Of a DNA stretch of 11,027 nucleotides, positions 1-6,389 are shown in pieces (positions within the stretch are counted from its first letter, which is position 1; every line of letters begins with the position of its first letter). Location: assembly GCA_965659115.1 (NCBI GenBank), contig CBFHUP010000068.1, positions 1 to 11,027 of the forward strand, given 5' to 3'. The notes under the pieces were generated by a model, which was not told the origin of the DNA, did not search any database, and saw nothing but the letters and a program-made list of their open reading frames with translations. This stretch comes from UBA8752 sp965659115. GTDB lineage: Bacteria > Bacteroidota > Bacteroidia > Flavobacteriales_D > Sanyastnellaceae. Made by a program: the position numbers and the translations under genes.

Positions 1-52
1 TGGCAACCTGCCTCTTCGCAGGTGTAACTTCAGGTGGCCACCAAAAACCACG
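1..52. other. Leader region of the BNR gene with hairpin and palindrome
   Basis: An ACCTGC/GCAGGT stem-loop (6-11 with 18-23) and a perfect 10-bp palindrome GGTGGCCACC (33-42) precede ATG 53. The hairpin may be the end of an upstream transcription unit, since a TAA at 25-27 could close a frame entering from outside. TAACTTCA at 25-32 is a poor -7 candidate. None of these roles can be confirmed in so short a piece. Confidence 0.3.
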
Positions 53-3000
53 ATGCTCCGCTTTGCTGAACTTCAGGCGGCCCTCCGGCCCGTGTGCAAG
101 CCTTTGGCCTGCTGTTGTTTGGTGTGGGCATCCTTTGCCGTCCAAGCCCAACACTGGAGCGAAGGCACTTGGCCCAATGCAGATTGGAATGCGGCCTTTT
201 TATCTTTCGATGAGGCCTGGACGGACAGTGTTCCTCCCAAAGGCAAAGGGTTCAAACCATTTATGCGTTGGCGGCATTTTGCCGCTGCCCGGTATGCTTT
301 TTCCGGCGCATCGTCCTTTGATGCAGCTGCACCTTGGGAGGCCACCCATTGGGAGCGCTTGGGCAGAATGGCTCGGTCTACCGAACCGGAAGCGCTGTGG
401 CAAAAGGCGGTGCCAACAGGCGCTCCTTTGGTCGGTGGGGCCGGCCGCGTAAACCGGGTCGTGATTGCACCACATGACACGGCTCAATGGTATGCTTGCG
501 CCCCGAGTGGCGGCCTGTGGAGGTCTGTGAATTCAGGAGGCCACTGGACTTTAATGGGAACCCAAGATTGGGCAGGCATGGGGGTATCCGATGTGGCCCT
601 GCACCCCACAGATACGATGAGCATCCTGGCGGCTACAGGAGATTCAGATTTTGGAAGCGCCTATGGCGTGGGCCTGATGTCCACCACAGACTTGGGTGAA
701 ACCTGGCACACTACAGGACTCACTTTTGAGCTCTCGGATGCGGCCACATGCAGCCGGGTTCACAGAAAAGAAGGAGCACCCCACCACATACTGGTGGCCA
801 CAACGGACGGCATCTGGTTCAGCGAAGACAACGGGACATCGTTTGAATTGACCCAAGCAGGAATCTGCTCAGATTTGATCCCGCACCCCGGTGACTCCGC
901 CGTGTGGCATGCGGCCATGCGGCCCGGTGAATTGTTGCGCTCCACCGATGGAGGTAGACATTGGGAGGCCGTGGAAGGCCTGCCTGACCCCTTATTTATC
1001 AGCAGATTCACCTTGGCCACTTCCGCCTCAAATCCAGCAGTATTGGCCGCCATTTCTGCAAGAACCGGATCCCAGGGCCTCGAAGGGTTCTATGTGAGCC
1101 AAGACAGCGGCCAGACCTATACTGAGGTGCCCGAACTGCCCAATCTCTTGGGTTGGACCTATTCTGGTTCTGATATCGGTGGCCAAGGTTTTTATGATTT
1201 GGCACTCGCCATTGATCCAGTGGATCACCAGCACATCATCGCTGCAGGCGTCAACGTCTGGGAATCCACAGATGGCGGCATCCATTGGTCTTGCATAGGC
1301 CATTGGTTTGGTGAGCAAGACGCGAACTTCGTTCATGCCGACCACCACGCCCTGACGTTTTTGCCAGGCAGCAGTGACTGGGTCAGTGCGCATGACGGCG
1401 GCGTTTCGCGCAGGGTTTCCAATGGGTTTGAGGGGCTTTGTGATGGGCTCAATGTGGGACAGATCTACAACCTTGGGTTCGCCAACAGCAGGCCAGACCG
1501 CTTGATTTCAGGATGGCAAGACAATGGAATCAACCTGCTGACAGACGGCGTTCATGCTCAAGTTTTCGGGGCAGACGGATTTCATTGCCTCATTGATCCC
1601 AACGAACCCGAAACCTTGATTGCTGCTGAATATTTCGGCAGAACCCACATTTCGCTCGATGGAGGTTGGACATGGGAGTTGTGGGTGGCGAGCAATGGGG
1701 AGGACGTCAACGAACGTGGGGATTGGAATACGCCCATGGCGTTTGGACCCACCAATCCAGACCGTGTTTTTATCGCCAAACACCGCCTGTATTGGACCGA
1801 CAACCAAGGCGAGAACTGGCAGCAAACCGATGCCATTGCTGGTTCCGAAATAGAAGTCCTCGCATTGGCGCCATCTCATGACAGCACAGCAGTGGTGGCC
1901 CGCGGCAGCTTTGCCTTTGTCACAAACGACCTTCAATGCTGGACACCTTTGACGGGCTTGCCCGGCCTGCCCATCCTCGATGCCATCTTTGATCATGCCC
2001 ATTCTGACACCTTTTGGTTGGCGTTTGGTGGCTACACAGAAGGACAGCGGTTGTGGATGACCACAGATGGAGGCAGCACTTGGGCCAATCAAGGGGAGGG
2101 GCTTCCGGCCTTGCCAGTGAACACCTTGGCCCGGCATGAGGCCAGCGGAGACCTTTATGCAGGAACCGATGCGGGGGTGTATGTACTCACAACAGAATCC
2201 GATCTGTGGACCCCGTACAAATCCGGATTGCCTGAAGTGCTGTGCAGCGATCTGGGGATACGGTCATCCTCAGGTGAATTGCTCCTGGCCACTTATGGCA
2301 GCGGTTTATGGCGTGCGCCCTTGTTCACACCACCTTCAAGGGACGCAGCCTTGATTGGAATTGCAGGTCAGCGCGCCGAAACCTGCTCTGGACCGCTCCA
2401 TGTGACTGCAACGGTCCGCAACGCAGGACAGGACACCCTGGCTGCTGTAACGTTGCTGTGGAACGGAACAGATACTGTGCATTACGGCTTGCTGTTGGAG
2501 CCCAATGGCGAGGTTGACTTGTCTTGGCCGAATGCAGAACGGGATGCAGTGGCCCATCAAAGTGAATTGGTCGTCCGCATCACAGACGTGGTGGGACTCC
2601 ATGGCGGCCTGGCTGATGGAGACATGACCTCAGGATTTGACGCCATATCAGAAAACGATGCTTTGGGCGTTCGGTGGGAACACCGCAGCGGCACCGGCCC
2701 TGTGGTGGTCATCACCACTGCAGACTGTCAACCCATGGACGCGGCATGGGCTCTAGCCGACACCGCAGGAACTGAGTGGCACCGACGCCAGCACTTTGCA
2801 CTCGAAGCCGCCACAATAGATACGGTGTGCTTGGCCCATGGTTGCTATGATGTGGTCCTCAGCGACCGTGGGGAAAACGGTTTTGCTGGACCCCAATGCG
2901 GCATGGAAGGCAGTCTAGAAATATTCGCTTTGGGAGGCCAACAGATTTGGTCGGTAACGGATTCCAATGCCGCCGGCATTGCCTTCAGTTCAGGCCCCGG

Positions 3001-3295
3001 AGGAACCCTGTGCTTGCCGCTGGACGAGGCGACGGGTTGCACCGATTTGACAGCGTGCAATTTTGACCCCGCCGCATCTGAAGAAGGCGGAAACTGTGAC
3101 TACAGCTGTTGGGAAAGCCTGTGTCCTGAAGACATAGACGGCGACGGTTATTTTGGAGCCACAGACGTCCTGGCTGTATTGACCGAGTTTGGTTGCCTGT
3201 CAGAGTGCACGGTAGACATTACCGGAGATGACACGGTTTCGGCCAACGACATCTTGGCTTTATTGGCTTTGTACGGCCAATCCTGCGAGGAATGA
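53..3295 (+). CDS. Secreted BNR/sortilin-like beta-propeller protein with dockerin-like C-terminus
   Basis: This 1080-residue protein is probably secreted or surface-bound; its ligand or substrate is unknown. The N-terminus is a long signal peptide: a basic n-region, a hydrophobic core at about residues 17-30 with three consecutive Cys, and likely cleavage after Ala32 (VQA|Q). Residues ~130-755 form a BNR/VPS10-like propeller with nine Asp-box motifs (S/TxDxGxTW type) near 158, 210, 257, 297, 349, 405, 534, 582 and 670. A CARDB-like beta domain may follow at ~765-850. A cysteine module (GCTD, ACNFDP, NCDYSC) lies at 995-1019 and a paired dockerin-like EF-hand tail at 1024-1080. Asp-boxes are structural and occur in sialidases, xyloglucanases and sortilins, so no enzyme activity can be assigned. 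ATG 53 is the only Met before the hydrophobic core; a GTG at 92 would also leave a signal peptide. No Shine-Dalgarno is visible. Confidence 0.9.
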   Translation: MLRFAELQAALRPVCKPLACCCLVWASFAVQAQHWSEGTWPNADWNAAFLSFDEAWTDSVPPKGKGFKPFMRWRHFAAARYAFSGASSFDAAAPWEATHWERLGRMARSTEPEALWQKAVPTGAPLVGGAGRVNRVVIAPHDTAQWYACAPSGGLWRSVNSGGHWTLMGTQDWAGMGVSDVALHPTDTMSILAATGDSDFGSAYGVGLMSTTDLGETWHTTGLTFELSDAATCSRVHRKEGAPHHILVATTDGIWFSEDNGTSFELTQAGICSDLIPHPGDSAVWHAAMRPGELLRSTDGGRHWEAVEGLPDPLFISRFTLATSASNPAVLAAISARTGSQGLEGFYVSQDSGQTYTEVPELPNLLGWTYSGSDIGGQGFYDLALAIDPVDHQHIIAAGVNVWESTDGGIHWSCIGHWFGEQDANFVHADHHALTFLPGSSDWVSAHDGGVSRRVSNGFEGLCDGLNVGQIYNLGFANSRPDRLISGWQDNGINLLTDGVHAQVFGADGFHCLIDPNEPETLIAAEYFGRTHISLDGGWTWELWVASNGEDVNERGDWNTPMAFGPTNPDRVFIAKHRLYWTDNQGENWQQTDAIAGSEIEVLALAPSHDSTAVVARGSFAFVTNDLQCWTPLTGLPGLPILDAIFDHAHSDTFWLAFGGYTEGQRLWMTTDGGSTWANQGEGLPALPVNTLARHEASGDLYAGTDAGVYVLTTESDLWTPYKSGLPEVLCSDLGIRSSSGELLLATYGSGLWRAPLFTPPSRDAALIGIAGQRAETCSGPLHVTATVRNAGQDTLAAVTLLWNGTDTVHYGLLLEPNGEVDLSWPNAERDAVAHQSELVVRITDVVGLHGGLADGDMTSGFDAISENDALGVRWEHRSGTGPVVVITTADCQPMDAAWALADTAGTEWHRRQHFALEAATIDTVCLAHGCYDVVLSDRGENGFAGPQCGMEGSLEIFALGGQQIWSVTDSNAAGIAFSSGPGGTLCLPLDEATGCTDLTACNFDPAASEEGGNCDYSCWESLCPEDIDGDGYFGATDVLAVLTEFGCLSECTVDITGDDTVSANDILALLALYGQSCEE

Positions 3296-3303
3296 TGAAT
3301 CCC

Positions 3304-3318
3304 GGTGCATCTTGCACC
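3304..3318 (+). promoter_or_regulatory. Hairpin just upstream of the pseudouridine synthase start
   Basis: A 6-bp perfect inverted repeat (GGTGCA, tct loop, TGCACC) ends four bases before ATG 3323. It lies in the 27-bp gap after the BNR gene stop. It could damp translation of the downstream gene, or serve as a weak 3' end for the BNR transcript, though no T-tract follows. The function is inference; only the repeat is seen. Confidence 0.3.
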
Positions 3319-3322
3319 CGCT

Positions 3323-4219
3323 ATGGCTGCTCGACCTCCCCGTCCCAAAATCAACATTCGCCGTTGGACTTCAGAAATTGAAGCCCCTTTGCACGCCTTG
3401 GTTCGTTCAGAACTGGGGTTGCGCAGCACCACGGCTTCACGAAACTTGATCAAAGGTGGCGCCGTGAGGGTCGAGGGTGAAGTGGTCAAAATCCCTTCAT
3501 TGGTGATTCCGACCGGCCAAGAGATTTCGGTCCCAGAGGAAAAGGAAGCTCGGAAATCTGAGCCGGCCAACGCGACCAAATCCATCCGTCCCGACGACGA
3601 TTTGCCGTTTGAAGTCCTCTACGAGGACGCAGACATTTTCTGTTACCTCAAGCCCGCTGGTTGGATATTGGCTTCACCCAATCCAAGGGTGGACACCAGT
3701 TTCACGAGGGTAAAAGACTATTTGGTCGCCCGCGACCTCGCCGGGGGACAACCAGAGAAGGCCGTCCACTTTGTCAACATGATCGACAAAGACAGCAGTG
3801 GAATTGCGGTGGTCGTGCGCGACATGGGATTGCGCAAAAGGCTTCAAGAGAGTTGGTCCACCCAACAGTTCGAAAGCTATTTGCTCCTCCAAGGAGAAAT
3901 CGATGAAGATGGAGAGTTCAGCGCCCGCAAGAAGCCCGGAGAGAAGTACTCTGCCAAGAAGTTCCCCTTTCGGCGCATGCGCTCAGGGGGCAGGTTTACC
4001 ATCCTCAAAGTGAAAGCTGGGCTGCAAGACATCAGTGAAATTCTGCCGGGCCTGCGTCACCACAATTGCATGGTCTGCGGCTTGGGTGCTGACGCTCCAG
4101 ACCCGCTTGGTCGTCAGGGGGTTCACCTGTTTCGCATGGTCTTGACCGATTCGGAATTGGACGCGATGTGGGAAGTGAAGACCCGTGTCCCCAAGGAATT
4201 CCTGAGGGTGGTTAAATAA
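3323..4219 (+). CDS. Divergent RluA-type pseudouridine synthase with S4 RNA-binding domain
   Basis: Predicted cytoplasmic RNA pseudouridine synthase of 298 residues, target RNA unknown. Residues ~21-70 match an S4 RNA-binding domain. Residues ~97-290 follow the RluA-type fold: a vLYEDadiFcYlKPaGW strand near 98-114 and the catalytic loop VNMIDKDSSG at 151-160, with the nucleophile candidate Asp155. The family motif is HRLDxxTSG; here Asp, Ser and Gly remain but the preceding His-Arg is Asn-Met. The Tyr of the KxYxA motif remains (Tyr186), while the usual GRTHQIR segment is replaced by a GLQDISE-like stretch near 233-239. The fold is recognisable but specificity or activity may have changed. 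I chose ATG 3323 over the in-frame GTG 3305 because the GTG lies inside a 6-bp hairpin (3304-3318) and the six extra residues add nothing recognisable. The start is 27 bp after the previous stop, so co-transcription is possible. Confidence 0.82.
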   Translation: MAARPPRPKINIRRWTSEIEAPLHALVRSELGLRSTTASRNLIKGGAVRVEGEVVKIPSLVIPTGQEISVPEEKEARKSEPANATKSIRPDDDLPFEVLYEDADIFCYLKPAGWILASPNPRVDTSFTRVKDYLVARDLAGGQPEKAVHFVNMIDKDSSGIAVVVRDMGLRKRLQESWSTQQFESYLLLQGEIDEDGEFSARKKPGEKYSAKKFPFRRMRSGGRFTILKVKAGLQDISEILPGLRHHNCMVCGLGADAPDPLGRQGVHLFRMVLTDSELDAMWEVKTRVPKEFLRVVK

Positions 4220-4247
4220 GAAGCGCCCCGACGTTTCGGAGCGCTTC
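4220..4247. terminator. Hairpin terminator, possibly bidirectional, after pseudouridine synthase gene
   Basis: The hairpin begins one base after the TAA stop. It has a 7-bp outer stem (GAAGCGC/GCGCTTC), one C-A mismatch, a 4-bp inner stem (CCGA/TCGG) and a CGTT loop. On the + strand the following bases (ACCTTAACC) are only weakly T-rich. On the - strand the hairpin is followed by TTATTTAA, a better T-rich tail. It probably ends the pseudouridine synthase transcript and could also stop transcription coming from the other side. Confidence 0.6.
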
Positions 4248-4452
4248 ACCTTAACCAAATCAATGCCGATCTCTCGTCGGCATGTTGAACCATTATGTCG
4301 CTGCTTTCAGCTGTTGAGAGAAGTTCAACTACCGTGCCAAACTTTTAGGGGGCACCCCTGATTGCTCAGAATCAGTGCCAACGAACGCCAAATCAGGACA
4401 CATGATTGGCCCTGTTGTCCATGGTATCTTTACGCCACGCTAAATATCTGAA
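4248..4452. other. Hairpin-rich intergenic region upstream of thiolase
   Basis: This 205-bp stretch holds no convincing gene. It contains a run of nearly contiguous inverted repeats: ATGCCGA/TCGGCAT (4263-4269 with 4277-4283); GTTGAAC/GTTCAAC (4284-4290 with 4323-4329), enclosing a GCTG/CAGC mini-stem (4300-4311); AGGGG/CCCCT (4347-4351 with 4355-4359), which competes with GTGCC/GGCAC (4334-4338 with 4351-4355); and CTGATT/AATCAG (4358-4363 with 4370-4375). The last part (about 4400-4452) probably carries the thiolase promoter. I do not recognise a known riboswitch, tRNA or small RNA. Stems of this length arise by chance, but their density and abutting order suggest a structured RNA or a nested terminator and leader. 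Confidence 0.4.
4425..4432 (+). promoter_or_regulatory. Candidate Bacteroidota -7 box for thiolase
   Basis: TATCTTTA matches the Bacteroidota TAnnTTTG -7 element except at the final base and lies 20 bases before ATG 4453. A weak upstream partner, ATTG at 4405-4408, sits somewhat closer than the usual -33 spacing. If used, the 5' leader would be about 15 bases and the hairpins further upstream would lie outside the mRNA. Confidence 0.35.
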
Positions 4453-5634
4453 ATGAGCAGAGCAGTCGTTATCGCATCCGCCCGTCGCACACCGATGGGT
4501 TCGTTCCTTGGGTCATTGTCCTCCGTACCCGCCACCAAACTGGGCTCCATCGCCATTCAAGCGGCCATGGAATCAGCGGGTATAACAGGAGCAGACGTTC
4601 AAGAAGTCTTCATGGGCAATGTTCTTCAAGCCGGTTTGGGCCAGGCACCGGCCCGCCAAGCCTCAATGGGCGCTGGAATATCTGAGAAAGTCCCTTGTAC
4701 CACTATCAACAAAGTGTGTTCATCAGGGATGAAGGCGATTCACCTCGCTGCCCAAGCCATCGCATTGGGCGAGGCCGACATCATCGTCGCCGGGGGCATG
4801 GAGAACATGTCACAGGCCCCCCACTATCTCCATGGCAGGGCAGGCGTCAAACTCGGCAACATCAAAGCCGTGGACGGGATGGTCCTCGATGGCTTGACCG
4901 ATGTATACAATGCGCAACACATGGGGGTATGCGCAGAGCTTTGTGCCACCAAGCACGGTTTTTCACGAGAAGATCAAGATGCCTTTGCCATTGAGAGTTA
5001 CCGACGCTCGTCCGAGGCTTGGAGCGCTGGAGCCTTTCAAGATGAAGTGGTGCCGGTTTCCATTCCTCAGCGAAAGGGAGACCCCGTAGTGGTCGCCATT
5101 GATGAGGAATTCAGCAATGTCAAGGTCGAGAAGATCCCTCACCTGCGCCCAGTTTTTGACAAAGAAGGCACAGTCACTGCCGCCAATGCCAGCACCCTCA
5201 ACGATGGGGCTTCTGCGCTGGTGCTCATGTCAGAGGAAATGGCCAAATCACGGGGCATTACACCGTTGGCGCGTTTGCTTTCCAACGCCGATGCGGCCTT
5301 GGCACCCGAGGACTTCACCACGGCACCTTCTAAGGCTTTGCCCATTGCATTGGGCCGTGCAGGCTTGAGCATGGAGGAGATGGAGCTGGTCGAGCTCAAT
5401 GAAGCATTTGCTGTGGTCGGATTGGCCAACAACAAACTCCTCGGGCTCGATGCGTCCAAAGTCAATGTCCATGGCGGCGCAGTTTCTTTGGGTCATCCGC
5501 TGGGCAGCTCAGGCAGCCGCATCGTGGTGACCTTGATCCATGCACTCAAGCGCCACGGCAAAAAGCTGGGGGCTGCAGGCATTTGCAATGGAGGTGGAGG
5601 TGGAAGCGCACTGGTTCTGGAAAACCTGAACTAA
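4453..5634 (+). CDS. Acetyl-CoA C-acetyltransferase (thiolase)
   Basis: A cytoplasmic biosynthetic-type thiolase that condenses two acetyl-CoA to acetoacetyl-CoA or cleaves it in the reverse direction. Its 393-residue length is typical of the family. All key residues fall at the numbering known for the Zoogloea enzyme: Cys89 in NKVCSSGMKA (acyl-enzyme nucleophile), Asn316 in the NEAF motif, His348 in the GHPLGSSG motif and Cys378 in the CNGGGGG motif. The C-terminal glycine-rich signature is intact. The window contains no beta-oxidation, PHB or mevalonate partner gene, so the pathway (fatty-acid or amino-acid degradation, or ketone or isoprenoid supply) is open. The ATG at 4453 gives the expected N-terminus (SRAVVIASARRTPMG). 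The next gene starts 11 bases after the stop, which suggests co-transcription with the NlpC/P60 peptidase. Confidence 0.95.
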   Translation: MSRAVVIASARRTPMGSFLGSLSSVPATKLGSIAIQAAMESAGITGADVQEVFMGNVLQAGLGQAPARQASMGAGISEKVPCTTINKVCSSGMKAIHLAAQAIALGEADIIVAGGMENMSQAPHYLHGRAGVKLGNIKAVDGMVLDGLTDVYNAQHMGVCAELCATKHGFSREDQDAFAIESYRRSSEAWSAGAFQDEVVPVSIPQRKGDPVVVAIDEEFSNVKVEKIPHLRPVFDKEGTVTAANASTLNDGASALVLMSEEMAKSRGITPLARLLSNADAALAPEDFTTAPSKALPIALGRAGLSMEEMELVELNEAFAVVGLANNKLLGLDASKVNVHGGAVSLGHPLGSSGSRIVVTLIHALKRHGKKLGAAGICNGGGGGSALVLENLN

Positions 5635-5645
5635 CGTTGCACACC

Positions 5646-6389
5646 ATGCAGTCCGGCATCATTCGTGTTCCCCTGGCGCCCATCAGGGCTGCAGCAGATG
5701 ACTGTGCTGAAATGGTGACCCAAGGCTTGTTTGGGCAGTTGGTGTATTGGGAAGAAGTGGAAGGGCATCCTGGATGGGTGGCTGTGAAACTGGACGCCGA
5801 TGGCTACACAGGTTTTACCGATGTGAAGCTGATCGCCTCAACTCCGGAAGCTATTGAAGCCTTTGCCGAAGCTCGGCGGGTGCTCACCGCTCCGCTCACA
5901 ACCTTGGAATGGGAGGGGCGGCCTTACCACCTTCCGGCAGGCTCATTGGTTCCTTCCGGACTTTTTCCCTCGCCCCATGTGCTTCCCGCACATCCGGTAG
6001 AGGCCGCGCTTTGTTTTTTGGGCGCACCCTACCTCTGGGGTGGCAAGAGCATCCTCGGCATCGATTGCAGCGGCTTGACGCAGTTGGCCTGCGCACTCCA
6101 CGGAAGTGAACTTCCTCGGGACGCCTCACAACAATGGAAGGCATTGAATGCGTCTCCCGTTGCGTTTGAAGAACTTCAGCACGGCGACCTGGTGTTTTTC
6201 CACAAGGAAAACCCATCAAACGTCACCCATGTGGGGTTTGCTTGGATCCCCGACAACAATGCACCACGCGTATTGCACGCGTCTGGCGAGGTGCGCATCG
6301 ATGCGCTGCAGTCCGATGGCATTCTAAGGGATGGCGCCATCAGCCACAAATGGACTGGAGCCACCCGGTGCCCGCTCAGTGCTGAATGA
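5646..6389 (+). CDS. NlpC/P60 (C40) peptidase with N-terminal SH3-like region, YkfC-like
   Basis: A 247-residue predicted murein-peptide endopeptidase. The N-terminal half (~1-110) looks like one or two SH3b-like domains (for example GWVAVKLDADGYTGFTD). The C-terminal half is an NlpC/P60 domain starting at YLWGGKSILGIDCSG. Catalytic residues are Cys141 in the DCSG motif, His195 in THVGF and His211 in LHASGE as third polar residue. No signal peptide or transmembrane segment is visible, so it likely acts in the cytoplasm. That fits YkfC-type gamma-D-glutamyl-diamino acid endopeptidases that recycle cell-wall peptides, rather than secreted hydrolases. The open frame extends upstream into the thiolase gene, but ATG 5646 gives the natural start 11 bases after the thiolase stop. 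The 3' end overlaps the convergent monooxygenase gene by 14 bases. Confidence 0.88.
   Translation: MQSGIIRVPLAPIRAAADDCAEMVTQGLFGQLVYWEEVEGHPGWVAVKLDADGYTGFTDVKLIASTPEAIEAFAEARRVLTAPLTTLEWEGRPYHLPAGSLVPSGLFPSPHVLPAHPVEAALCFLGAPYLWGGKSILGIDCSGLTQLACALHGSELPRDASQQWKALNASPVAFEELQHGDLVFFHKENPSNVTHVGFAWIPDNNAPRVLHASGEVRIDALQSDGILRDGAISHKWTGATRCPLSAE

Noticed and set aside
1..27. Tail of an upstream gene ending at TAA 25-27
   Set aside because: Only eight codons would be visible and they cannot be told from chance. The hairpin at 6-23 explains the stretch as well.
1508..2137. 209-codon open frame on the - strand
   Set aside because: It lies opposite the propeller domain of the BNR protein and has no recognisable features.
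4282..4317. 11-codon frame that could be a leader peptide upstream of thiolase
   Set aside because: It is short, has no run of regulatory codons, and overlaps the inverted repeats. A frame of this length is expected by chance.
4284..4345. GTTCAAC in a stem-rich stretch, as in a tRNA T-arm
   Set aside because: No 5-bp T-stem, anticodon arm or 7-bp acceptor stem fits around it on either strand.
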